From: Gemmatimonadota bacterium | Lineage (GTDB): Bacteria; Gemmatimonadota; Gemmatimonadetes; Palauibacterales; Palauibacteraceae | Direction: 5' to 3' | Length of the DNA stretch: 34,965 nucleotides | Assembly: GCA_029861425.1 (NCBI GenBank) | Contig: JAOTZH010000015.1 | Span: forward strand, 1 to 34,965 | Shown here: positions 1-7,903 of the stretch, one piece after another | Layout of the letters: each line of letters starts with the position of its first letter | Position numbering within the stretch: position 1 is the stretch's first letter | Notes under the pieces: generated by a model | Seen by the model: the letters and a program-made list of their open reading frames with translations, nothing else | The model's database searches: none | Told to the model about the DNA's origin: nothing | Made by a program: the position numbers and the translations under genes

Positions 1-2
1 TG

Positions 3-431
3 GCCCTTTCGACGGACGTGATCGTCGCGTTTCCGGGAGAAACGGACGACGAATACGGTGAGACGCTCGCCCTGATGGAGCGGGTGCGCTTCGACGAAGC
101 GTATCTCTACAAGTACTCGCTCCGGGACGGGACGCCCGCGACGCGTCTGCCGGAGGCGGACTTCGTCGAGGACGAGATCGGTTCGGCACGGCTGGAGCGC
201 CTGATCGGGCTCCAGCGCGGCATCCAGCGTGAGATCGCGGAATCGGAGGTCGGTGAGACGCGGGAGGTTCTGATCGAACGAGAGGCGCGCTCCGACGGTG
301 ACATGCTGGGTCGGACCGAGCACAACAAGGTCGTGGCGTTTCCGGAGATCGCCGACTCGATCGGTCGCTACCGGAAGGTCCGCCTTACCGGAACCACGGG
401 TGCGACGTTCATGGGGGTGGCTTGCGATTGA
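3..431 (+). CDS. miaB: MiaB-type tRNA methylthiotransferase, C-terminal part (5' end outside window)
   Basis: The gene enters from the left edge and only the last 142 or so codons are present. The fragment starts inside the radical-SAM barrel, at the characteristic ALSTDVIVAFPGET strand, which matches the T-D-x-I-V-G-F-P-G-E motif of the MiaB/RimO family. It continues through YKYSLRDGTPA (family: Y-S-x-R-x-G-T-x-A) to a C-terminal TRAM-like segment (GRTEHNKVVAF to LTGTTGATFMG). MiaB adds a methylthio group to position 2 of N6-isopentenyl-adenosine 37 in tRNA, using SAM and two 4Fe-4S clusters. The cluster-binding cysteines would lie upstream of the window. The MiaB call over RimO or MtaB is based on the TRAM tail and general resemblance and is probable, not certain. 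The stop overlaps the start of the next gene. Confidence 0.85.
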   Translation, partial: ALSTDVIVAFPGETDDEYGETLALMERVRFDEAYLYKYSLRDGTPATRLPEADFVEDEIGSARLERLIGLQRGIQREIAESEVGETREVLIEREARSDGDMLGRTEHNKVVAFPEIADSIGRYRKVRLTGTTGATFMGVACD

Positions 432-736
432 CGTCTAGGTTCGTCGGACTCGCCCTGGTGATCTTCGCGGCGTTCTGGTTCGCCGCGGCGAACGCGGACG
501 AAGTCGTGCTGGTCGATCTGGTCCTGCTTCGGCTTCGCGTCTCTCTGCCACTCCTCATGTTCGGCAGTGTCCTGATGGGGATGGGCGTCGCCTTTCTCGT
601 CGGCTGGCGCGCCGACCGGAAGGAGCACCGTCAGGCGCTCGAAGAGCCGGCCCGACTCCACGAGCGCGCCGATCTGTTCGACCCGGGCGTGCACGAGTTC
701 GAAGCGACGGACCGTGAGCGGACGGAGTGGCACTGA
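428..736 (+). CDS. LapA-like small membrane protein (DUF1049 type)
   Basis: A protein of 102 residues with two hydrophobic segments: residues about 5-22 (VGLALVIFAAFWFAAANA) and about 33-58 (LRVSLPLLMFGSVLMGMGVAFLVGW). A charged, basic-then-acidic cytoplasmic tail follows. This is the layout of the lipopolysaccharide assembly protein A (LapA/DUF1049) family. In enterobacteria such proteins help control LPS synthesis, but in other phyla their role is unknown. The TTG at 428 is chosen because GGGGGTGG (413-420) lies 7 bases upstream and the codon overlaps the upstream stop as TTGA. A TTG at 422 is the alternative and adds two residues. Translational coupling to the methylthiotransferase gene is likely. 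Family assignment rests on topology and a weak motif match. Confidence 0.6.
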   Translation: MTSRFVGLALVIFAAFWFAAANADEVVLVDLVLLRLRVSLPLLMFGSVLMGMGVAFLVGWRADRKEHRQALEEPARLHERADLFDPGVHEFEATDRERTEWH

Positions 737-866
737 ACGGATGACGGGCGGTTGACGTCCGCCTCCAGCATCGGGGTGAGTAGCCACCGACTGCCGGATC
801 CTAGCCATTCGCATTCCCGCTCTCGTCATCGCAGCGCTGTCCCTCGCGTCCGGCACGCTCGCCGGC

Positions 867-3227
867 TTGACGCTTTCCATGCTGCCGGAGGCCCCGGTAT
901 CGCCCGGCCCGATGCTCCGCTTCGGGATCCCGATCGCGCTCCTCGCGCTGGGCGCCCGCGGGCGGCACGTGGCGCCTCCCGCTCTGCTCTGGGGCCTTGT
1001 TTCGCTCTGCGGAGCGATCTCCGGTGCCGCCGCCGGGTCCGCCAGCCGCGCCGCGTGTACCGCGACGGTCGAGTCGGGCGCGACGGTCATGCTGACGGCC
1101 CGGCTCGGCGATCGGATTCCGCCGCTGCGCCAGCCGGACCGCACGGCCGGATCCATGCGGCTCCGTGCGAGCGTGAACGTGAGCCACGCCACGCTCGTGG
1201 CCGATGGGAAGATGTGTTCCCCGGGGCGGCTGCGGCTCTCGGCACCGCGCGTCGAAGAGGGCTTCGAGTGGGGAGCCGGCATCCTCGTGAAGGGCGAATG
1301 GCGCCGCTCCGGCGAGAGTGCCCTGCCACGGGCCGAGTCGCGCTACGGGTACGTCTCCGCCCGCTCGCTCGAAGCGGCGGAGGGGCCGGTCCGCGAAGGA
1401 CTCGGTCTCCCGGGGCGCCTCCGCGCCATGCTCGCCTCCCGGCTGGACGGCCGGATGCGCACCGAGGAGCTGGCGGGAGTGGCGAAGGCCCTGGTGCTGG
1501 CGGACCGGTCGACCCTCGACCGGGAGACGCGCCAACGCTTTATCGATGCCGGGATCGTACACCTGCTGGCGATCTCCGGACTTCATGTCGGGATGATCGC
1601 GGGTGGCATCGTATGGATCCTCGGATTCGTCGACCGCGGGCGGGCGCGCTGGGTGCGCGCCGCCGCTGTGGTCACGGCGTACGTGGTCCTCATCGGCGCT
1701 CCCCCCGCCGCGACTCGCGCCGCCCTTCTTTTCGCGGGTCACGCCTACTGCCGGTGGCGTGACCGCCCCGGTAGAGTCCTGGATCTCGCGGCGCTCGCCG
1801 CCCTCCTGGCGGTCGGGATCGAGCCGCTCCTGATCCTCGACCCGGGCTTTCAGCTCTCATTCGCTGGCTTCGCGGGGGTGATCGCGGGGCACGGAGTGGG
1901 AAGCCGCGTTGCGCGGCGTCTGACGCTGGCGAGGACAGGCCGTCTCCGACCCATCCTACGCAAGGTCGCCCCTCTCCTCTCCCTCACGATCGCGAGTACA
2001 GGCGCGTTCGCCTGCACGGCACCCATCGCCGCCGTCCATTTCGGGCGCGTCGTCGCGACCTCGATTCCCGCCAGCGTCGCATCGACGGGGATCGTCGCCA
2101 TGGCGCTGCCGGCGGTGGGGGCGGCCACGGTCCTCCCTGGCATCGCGGGGGAGCTTGCGGCGGACGCGGCCTCGTCGCTGCTCACCGTACTGGTGGCGAT
2201 CGCGGACTGGTTCGCCCGAGCGCCGTTTCGGTGGCAGGTCGCCCCGGCCTTGGGTTGGCTCTGGGCAACGTGCGGACTTCTGGCAGTGGCCGCCCTGCTG
2301 TCGCCCCGCCGGACGCGCTCGCGCCACCTGGTTTCGATCGCGGCGATCGTGGCGCTCGCGCTCTTTCGACCGGCCGCGCGCCGCCTCGCCGGCGACGGTA
2401 CGCCGCTGTTGTGTACCCTCGACGTGGGGCAGGGGGACGCGGCCGTGTTGCGGACCGGTGCCGGGCGCTGGCTCGTCTTCGACGCGGGACCGGGGACGAG
2501 CATACTCGACGGGCGCGATCTTTCACCCGACGATCGCCGGCTGGCGTCCTGGATGGGTGACGCGGGCCGCGACGTGATCGTTCCGTTTCTTCGCTCTCAT
2601 GGCGTAACCGAGATCGAGCTCTTCGCCCTCTCGCACCCACATCTCGATCATTTCGGCGGCGCGGGATCGCTGTTCGATCGATTCCGCGTCCATCATGTCC
2701 TCGACCCCGGCCTCGCCGAGCCGAGCGCCGCGTATCTGGGTCTCCTCGAACGGGTGGACGACGAAAGGGCCCTGTGGGTTCGCGGGCTGGCGGGGGATCG
2801 GATCGCCATCGATGACGCCACGATCACCGTGCTGTGGCCCACGACGGGCATGACGGCCGGGGCCAACGAGACGTCGCTCTCGTTCCGGCTGGATGTCGGG
2901 GGGTTCGCATACCTCAACACGGGAGACGCGCCGGTCGACACAGAGCTGTCGATCCTGCGCGACACGCCGGAGGGGGGACTGCGGGTCGACCTCCTGAAAC
3001 TCGGACACCACGGAAGCCGCACGTCAAGCTCGGTTCGCTGGCTCGAGGCAGCCCGGCCGGCGCTCGTCGTGATGTCGCTCGGCCGCGACAACCGCTACGG
3101 CCACCCTCACGCGGCGACGCTCCGTCGGCTCGACTCGGCGGGCGTTCGACGGGCGTGGCGCACCGATCGGGAGGGAACGCTCTGTATCGAGGTGGGGCCC
3201 GACGGCTGGAGGGTCGTAGATCCCTGA
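867..3227 (+). CDS. comEC: ComEC/Rec2 DNA-uptake channel protein
   Basis: About 786 residues with the full ComEC architecture. An N-terminal membrane segment and extracytoplasmic OB-like region (about 1-200) precede the competence domain with many membrane helices (about 220-510). A C-terminal metallo-beta-lactamase-like domain (about 515-780) follows. Diagnostic motifs are HLLAISGLHVGMIAG in the competence domain, LDVGQGDAAVLRTG at the start of the lactamase-like domain, SHPHLDHFGG (metal-binding HxHxDH) and LLKLGHHGSRTSSS. ComEC forms the inner-membrane pore that imports single-stranded DNA during natural transformation; the lactamase-like domain is thought to degrade the other strand. The start is unresolved: TTG 867 has no Shine-Dalgarno, and the in-frame codons back to the stop at 777-779 (for example 804-866) already read like a membrane helix (RIPALVIAALSLASGTLAGL). 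A non-standard start or a small sequence error near 780-800 is possible. Confidence 0.9.
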   Translation: MTLSMLPEAPVSPGPMLRFGIPIALLALGARGRHVAPPALLWGLVSLCGAISGAAAGSASRAACTATVESGATVMLTARLGDRIPPLRQPDRTAGSMRLRASVNVSHATLVADGKMCSPGRLRLSAPRVEEGFEWGAGILVKGEWRRSGESALPRAESRYGYVSARSLEAAEGPVREGLGLPGRLRAMLASRLDGRMRTEELAGVAKALVLADRSTLDRETRQRFIDAGIVHLLAISGLHVGMIAGGIVWILGFVDRGRARWVRAAAVVTAYVVLIGAPPAATRAALLFAGHAYCRWRDRPGRVLDLAALAALLAVGIEPLLILDPGFQLSFAGFAGVIAGHGVGSRVARRLTLARTGRLRPILRKVAPLLSLTIASTGAFACTAPIAAVHFGRVVATSIPASVASTGIVAMALPAVGAATVLPGIAGELAADAASSLLTVLVAIADWFARAPFRWQVAPALGWLWATCGLLAVAALLSPRRTRSRHLVSIAAIVALALFRPAARRLAGDGTPLLCTLDVGQGDAAVLRTGAGRWLVFDAGPGTSILDGRDLSPDDRRLASWMGDAGRDVIVPFLRSHGVTEIELFALSHPHLDHFGGAGSLFDRFRVHHVLDPGLAEPSAAYLGLLERVDDERALWVRGLAGDRIAIDDATITVLWPTTGMTAGANETSLSFRLDVGGFAYLNTGDAPVDTELSILRDTPEGGLRVDLLKLGHHGSRTSSSVRWLEAARPALVVMSLGRDNRYGHPHAATLRRLDSAGVRRAWRTDREGTLCIEVGPDGWRVVDP

Positions 3228-3270
3228 CATGCGTCGAGGCGCCGGGTGGCGACCTCGCCGTGTACCGATT

Positions 3271-3290
3271 AGCCGCATCCGGATGCGGCT
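3271..3290. promoter_or_regulatory. Perfect 20-bp palindrome between comEC and fbp
   Basis: The sequence agccgcatccggatgcggct is its own exact reverse complement. It sits 44 bases after the comEC stop, and its last base is the first T of the proposed fbp -35 hexamer. It could be an operator for a dimeric regulator acting on fbp, or an intrinsic hairpin at the end of comEC. No T-tract follows (the next bases are tgacgggcg), which makes a simple terminator less likely. Confidence 0.55.
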
Positions 3291-3319
3291 TGACGGGCGA
3301 AATCCGTGGCCCCTAACCT
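3290..3319 (+). promoter_or_regulatory. Putative sigma-70-type promoter of fbp
   Basis: A good -35 box TTGACG (3290-3295) is followed after 18 bases by TAACCT (3314-3319), which keeps the T, A and final T of TATAAT. The predicted transcript would start near 3326, about 60 bases before the fbp GTG. The -35 box touches the 20-bp palindrome at 3271-3290. Recognised by eye only. Confidence 0.4.
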
Positions 3320-3385
3320 GCGCACACCGCTCGGGGAAGCGTGGAATCGAGCGCGTGGAGCCGAATCGACCCGAAAGGAGCGATC

Positions 3386-4387
3386 GTGTCGGACCCCATC
3401 GTCACCGTCGAGCACTTCATCGCCGAGCAGGAGCGCAGGCACCCCGAGGCCACCGGGGCCTTCACCGACGTCCTTCTGCAGCTGAGCCTGGCGGCGAAGC
3501 TCATCTCGCGGTCGGTCAACAAGGCCGGCCTCGTCGACATCCTCGGGGACGCCGGCAAGGAGAACGTGCAGGGCGAGTTGGTCCAGAAGCTCGATGAATA
3601 CGCCAACGACGTGCTGATCCATGTGCTCACGCGCTGCGGGAGCCTCGCCGGGATCGCCTCGGAGGAGTCGGAGGAGATCGTTCCGATTCCGGCGGCCTAC
3701 GAAGCCGGCCCGTACGTCATCGCGTTCGATCCTCTCGACGGCAGCTCCAACATCGACGTGAACATCTCGATCGGCACGATCTTCTCGATCCACCGGAAAC
3801 GGTCTCGTGGACGGGACGCCACGCTCGAGGATCTCCTTCAGCCGGGCCGGGATCAGTGCGCCGCCGGCTACGTTCTCTACGGATCCTCCACGATGCTGGT
3901 GTTCACGACCGGGGCTGGAGTCCACGGATTCACCCTGGACCCGACGATCGGCGAGTTCCTGCTGTCGCACCCCGACATGATGATCCCCGAACCGGGCAAG
4001 CGGATCTACTCGGTCAACGAGGGGCACTCGACGACGTGGACCGAGGGTCAGCAGCGGCTCGTGAGGCACTTCCGAGGCGAGGAGGGGGGGGGCACGCCGT
4101 TTTCCTCACGGTACGTGGGCTCCATGGTCGCCGACTTTCACCGGACGCTTCAGTACGGCGGCATTTTCATGTACCCCGGCACTCGCGACAAGCCGGAAGG
4201 GAAGCTGCGGCTTCTCTACGAGGTGGCGCCCCTCGCCTTCATATGCGAACAGGCGGGCGGGGCGTCGACCGATGGGGTGACCCGCGTCCTCGATATCCAG
4301 CCGACGGACGTGCACCAGCGGGTGCCCGTGTACCTGGGGAGCCGATCCCACGTCGAACTCGCGTCGCGCTACCTGTCCGAGGATTAG
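3386..4387 (+). CDS. fbp: Fructose-1,6-bisphosphatase, class 1
   Basis: A cytoplasmic enzyme of 333 residues, normal length for class 1 FBPase. It hydrolyses fructose-1,6-bisphosphate to fructose-6-phosphate in gluconeogenesis (or the Calvin cycle in autotrophs). The metal-binding signature FDPLDGSSNIDVNISIGTIF is at residues 114-133, and the acidic ASEESEE stretch that supplies further metal ligands is at about 91-97. The C-terminal YEVAPLAFICEQAGGAST, typical of the family, is also present. GTG 3386 is chosen because AAAGGAG (3374-3380) lies 5 bases upstream. An earlier in-frame start at 3341 would add 15 residues that do not fit the family. It has its own probable promoter and a strong terminator and looks monocistronic. 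Confidence 0.95.
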   Translation: MSDPIVTVEHFIAEQERRHPEATGAFTDVLLQLSLAAKLISRSVNKAGLVDILGDAGKENVQGELVQKLDEYANDVLIHVLTRCGSLAGIASEESEEIVPIPAAYEAGPYVIAFDPLDGSSNIDVNISIGTIFSIHRKRSRGRDATLEDLLQPGRDQCAAGYVLYGSSTMLVFTTGAGVHGFTLDPTIGEFLLSHPDMMIPEPGKRIYSVNEGHSTTWTEGQQRLVRHFRGEEGGGTPFSSRYVGSMVADFHRTLQYGGIFMYPGTRDKPEGKLRLLYEVAPLAFICEQAGGASTDGVTRVLDIQPTDVHQRVPVYLGSRSHVELASRYLSED

Positions 4388-4422
4388 CCACGCCCGCGTG
4401 ACCGCGCGCCGGCAGTGATGAG

Positions 4423-4448
4423 GAAAGGGGGCCCGCAGGCCCCCTTTC
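4423..4448. terminator. Bidirectional hairpin terminator between fbp and the receptor gene
   Basis: The 11-bp perfect stem GAAAGGGGGCC (4423-4433) pairs with GGCCCCCTTTC (4438-4448) around a 4-base loop CGCA. A pyrimidine-rich tail (tcgtt) follows on the + side and a short purine-rich flank on the other. It lies between two convergent genes, as expected for a shared terminator. Confidence 0.75.
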
Positions 4449-4478
4449 TCGTTGTAGAGTCAGTCGCTCCTTGCGCGG

Positions 4479-7400
4479 CTAGAACCTGACGCGTGCGCCC
4501 AGCTGGAACCTTCGGTTCGATTGCGGACTCAACGTCGAGAACGGATCGATTCTGCCTTCCGAGTCCGCCTGCGGACCGCGGTAGTCATACACGAACCGCC
4601 CGTTGTCCGCGCCGCCCTCCCGGCCCGTGACCCGAAGGACCTCGATGCCGCGGTCGACCCGTGACAGCCGGTACTCGGTCGCGAACAGGTTCTGGACGAT
4701 CCCGACCAGCTCGACGACGCGGTTGCCGGCACCCGGAATCGGAATCCCGACCGTGAAGTTGATGTCGAACGTGCTGTTCCACGGATTGCGGCAGCTGTTA
4801 CGCGTCATCAGGCCGCCCCGCTGGCTGGTGAGACACTCATCCGAGTTGATGAGAGCGTCGAACGCCGCGGCTTCGTCGGGGTCCGTGAACGCGAGCTCGC
4901 TGACGTCGTTCGGGATGTAGATCAGATCGTTGTCACGGCTGATCACCCGGTTCCGGTAGTTGTCGCCGTTCGGATCGCCCCGCACCACGTACGAGTACGG
5001 AAGCCCGGACTGTCCGAGATACGTCGGCGTCACCTGGAAATACCAGCCATCAGCGAAGTCCCACTGACCCGTCGCTCCGATGACGATCTTGTTCTCGACC
5101 TCGTAGTTCGAATCGGTCTTCTCGGGGTTGTTCGGATCGCCGTTGATCGGGTTACGACCGAAGTTCGAAGTGGCCTGGCTCGACTGCTGAACCTGGATGT
5201 CCTGCACGTCGGCCCAGGTGTACGACGATCGGAGGCGGAGCCAGTCGCTGAACTGCTTCTGCAGACCCAGCGTCAGCAGGAGGGCCGAGCTCTCCGACCG
5301 GTTCGTCAGGTTCACGACGTTGCGATAGTCGTCGCTCAGCGTGTTGCCGGTGAAGCAGCCACCCCGGCTGCCGCACCCGGACGCCGTTGGAGTTCCGAAA
5401 TACGGCCGGCCCTCGATGGGGTCGGTGCCCGTGATCGGACCGAGGTTGACCTCTTCGAAGAAGACCTCTTCCATGGCCTTGCTGTAGAGGACCTCCACCG
5501 TGCCCGAGAAGCCGCCGGGCAGCTCTCGGTCGATGCCCGCCGAGATCTTGAGGTCGAGCGGGAACTTGAAGCTCTCGTCGACCGTGTTGATCACCGGCAG
5601 CCCGGACTCGTCCGCCCCGCTGCCGTCCAAGCACGTCGTCGGCGCGGGCGCGCTCGGGTCGAACAGCGGCGCGTTGCCGCTCTCGCAAACCAGATCGACC
5701 GACTGGATCCCGGTGTTGCCGTACGCGTTCGAGATCCACACGAACGGCGAGCGTCCCGCGAACAGCCCTATCCCGCCGCGGAGCTGCGTCAGGTATTCGC
5801 CCGGCATCGTGTAGTTGATGCCCAACCGAGGCTGCCAGAGTGGGTTGCTCGGGATGTTCGTGTTGTCGACGCCGAACTCGCTGTTGAAGGCGGAGTTCTC
5901 ACGCGGCGAGTCCGGGAAGATGGGGATCTCCGCCCGGAGCCCCGCCGTGAACGTAAGGTTGTCGCTCGCTGCCCACTGGTCCTGGACGTAGAAGGCGAGC
6001 TGCGTGGCATTGAACTTCGCGGGCAGGTCCTCCGGCGACACACCGGACGCGGGGACGCGCTTCACGTATTCGTCGGGCACGTTGTTCTCGAGGTCGTCGA
6101 TGCTGGCGTACGTCCACAGACCCAGCAGCCCCGGCTCGAACAGGTTCTCGAACGAGTAGAACTCGTTGGACGTGCCGAATGTGACCCGGTGATCCCCGAA
6201 ACGCCCGGTCAGGTTGTTGGTCAGCTGGAAGATCGTCTGATCGAGCGAGTTGGCCTGCGAGAAGCGCTCCGCCCCGACCAGGAAGTCGAAGCTGGCTTCG
6301 GTCGTGACCTGCCCGAAGGCCACCGACGGATCACGCTCGTCGTTGATGAAGCTCAGGTTGAGCAGGAGCTCGTTCTCCCAGCGGTCGCCGAACCTGGAGA
6401 ACAGCTGCCCGACCGTCGAGTTCGTGTTGCTGACGAACGGTGAGATGTTCGACGTGTAGCAATACTCCCCGAAGCCGCCCCGATTGCACGAGAGGCTGTT
6501 CCGGGCGCGCGAGTAGTTGTGCCGCAGCACGAGCTTGTGGCGCTCGGCGATCTGCCAGTCGAGGCGCCCGAAGATGTTCGTCCGCGGGTTCTCTACCTGG
6601 AACGCGGCCGTGGTGCCGGGATCGACTCCATACACGTTCCGGAAGATGTCCTGGATATCGACCGCGTCCTGCGGATCGATTCCGAGACCGTCGCTGAAAT
6701 CGTTCCCCACGCCCGGCTCGAAGCCCAGGCGGGGATTGTCGAACGCCTGGAATTCGAAGGCGCCGAAGAAGAACAGCTTCTCCCGTACCAGCGGGCCGCC
6801 GAGCGTGCCTCCGAGCTGCGTGTCGCTGAACTCCCCGAACTCGTCGCCGTCGAGGTCGCTCACGAACGACTCGTTCGTGAACAGCCCGAACCCCGAGAAC
6901 TCCCACTGGTTCGTGCCCGCCTTGGTTACCGCGTTGATCAGCCCCCCGCTGAAGTTCGACTGGCGGACGTCGAACGGCGCGACGAGGACCTGGAACTCCT
7001 CGATCGCCTCCAGCGTGATCGGCTTCGCGTTCCCCTGGCCCCCGGGTGTTCCCGTCTCGCCAACGCCGAAGACGTCGTTGTTCACGGCGCCGTCGATCTG
7101 GATGTTGTTGAGCCGGTTCGCCTTTCCGGCGATGGAGGGGGCGTCCTCGAAGGTGTTGGCGTAGGGGGAAAGAAGTGCGATATCGAGTAGCTGACGATTG
7201 ATCGTCGGAAAAGACTCGATCTCGTTCGTGCCGACCGTCGTCGACACTCCGGTCTTGCTCTGACTGAAGACTGGATTGCTCTCGACGGAAACTGTGAGCT
7301 CTTCCACCTGCACGGCGGTTTCCTGCAGCACGAAGTTGACGGTCTCCGCCGCCGACAGCGTGACCTGGACGTCCGCCTGGCTGGTCGTCCGGTATCCGAT

Positions 7401-7670
7401 CAACTGGGCGGTGACCGTGTAGGGCCCGCCCGGCTGAAGCTGAGAGACGAAGTAGCGGCCGTTGTTCCCGCTCAGGCTGCCTGTGGTGATGTTGGTGCGC
7501 AGGTCTGTGACCGACACCTGAGCGCCGCTCAGCGGACGCCCGTCCTGGTCGGTCACTGTTCCACGGATCTCCGACGTTACGACCTGCGCGCTAAGAGCGG
7601 GCGCGAGGGCAATCGCCATGGCGAAGAAGAACGCGAAGGGAAGAAGACGCTTCGTAAAGGGACTTCGCAT
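4479..7670 (-). CDS. Oar-like TonB-dependent outer-membrane receptor
   Basis: A protein of 1063 residues. A Sec signal peptide (about 1-28, ending ALAPALSA-Q) is followed by a carboxypeptidase-regulatory-like beta-sandwich (about 33-112; IRGTVTDQDGRPLSGAQVSV through GYRTT). Next come a plug domain (about 125-260; INRQLLDIALLSP, IQIDGAVNNDVFG, VLVAPFDVRQSNFSGGLINAVTKAGTN) and a long beta-barrel ending in ...GARVRF, with the terminal Phe used for barrel insertion. The plug sequence matches the Oar-like subfamily rather than classical siderophore receptors. The substrate cannot be told from sequence; proteins of this group import large or scarce nutrients using TonB energy. ATG 7670 is supported by AGGAGGTG 6 bases upstream. 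An upstream in-frame open reading extension is only a shadow of the neighbouring deaminase gene. Confidence 0.93.
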   Translation of the reverse strand: MRSPFTKRLLPFAFFFAMAIALAPALSAQVVTSEIRGTVTDQDGRPLSGAQVSVTDLRTNITTGSLSGNNGRYFVSQLQPGGPYTVTAQLIGYRTTSQADVQVTLSAAETVNFVLQETAVQVEELTVSVESNPVFSQSKTGVSTTVGTNEIESFPTINRQLLDIALLSPYANTFEDAPSIAGKANRLNNIQIDGAVNNDVFGVGETGTPGGQGNAKPITLEAIEEFQVLVAPFDVRQSNFSGGLINAVTKAGTNQWEFSGFGLFTNESFVSDLDGDEFGEFSDTQLGGTLGGPLVREKLFFFGAFEFQAFDNPRLGFEPGVGNDFSDGLGIDPQDAVDIQDIFRNVYGVDPGTTAAFQVENPRTNIFGRLDWQIAERHKLVLRHNYSRARNSLSCNRGGFGEYCYTSNISPFVSNTNSTVGQLFSRFGDRWENELLLNLSFINDERDPSVAFGQVTTEASFDFLVGAERFSQANSLDQTIFQLTNNLTGRFGDHRVTFGTSNEFYSFENLFEPGLLGLWTYASIDDLENNVPDEYVKRVPASGVSPEDLPAKFNATQLAFYVQDQWAASDNLTFTAGLRAEIPIFPDSPRENSAFNSEFGVDNTNIPSNPLWQPRLGINYTMPGEYLTQLRGGIGLFAGRSPFVWISNAYGNTGIQSVDLVCESGNAPLFDPSAPAPTTCLDGSGADESGLPVINTVDESFKFPLDLKISAGIDRELPGGFSGTVEVLYSKAMEEVFFEEVNLGPITGTDPIEGRPYFGTPTASGCGSRGGCFTGNTLSDDYRNVVNLTNRSESSALLLTLGLQKQFSDWLRLRSSYTWADVQDIQVQQSSQATSNFGRNPINGDPNNPEKTDSNYEVENKIVIGATGQWDFADGWYFQVTPTYLGQSGLPYSYVVRGDPNGDNYRNRVISRDNDLIYIPNDVSELAFTDPDEAAAFDALINSDECLTSQRGGLMTRNSCRNPWNSTFDINFTVGIPIPGAGNRVVELVGIVQNLFATEYRLSRVDRGIEVLRVTGREGGADNGRFVYDYRGPQADSEGRIDPFSTLSPQSNRRFQLGARVRF

Positions 7671-7785
7671 ATCACACCTCCTATCCGAACTGACGAAGGT
7701 GGTCACAGAGCCACTCGCGCGAAAAAGGGGCCGGACGAGCACTGCCGTGCGACTCACCGGTGATCCTGAACGAGGGTGCAACTCT

Positions 7786-7814
7786 ATCCTAGGAGCTACA
7801 CGGGTCTGCAACAA
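7786..7814 (-). promoter_or_regulatory. Possible promoter of the Oar-like receptor gene
   Basis: Reading leftward, TTGTTG (7814-7809) is followed after 17 bases by TAGGAT (7791-7786). This gives a start site near 7779 and a leader of roughly 110 bases before ATG 7670. The matches to consensus are partial. A short palindrome, tcaccggtga (7754-7763), lies in the leader. Confidence 0.3.
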
Positions 7815-7875
7815 CGGGCTCGCCAAGGGCCTCCTCCGTTCTTCGCGGTCCCGGCTACGAGGCCGACCTGCGCGT

Positions 7876-7898
7876 CCCGTCGGCCTCCCTCCGACGGG
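7876..7898 (-). terminator. GC-rich hairpin just after the adenosine deaminase gene
   Basis: An 8-bp perfect stem, CCCGTCGG (7876-7883) with CCGACGGG (7891-7898), has a 7-base loop and begins 5 bases beyond the deaminase stop on the minus strand. There is no T-tract, so termination efficiency is uncertain, but the position fits a transcript end or RNA-stabilising hairpin. Confidence 0.4.
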
Positions 7899-7903
7899 CC
7901 ATG

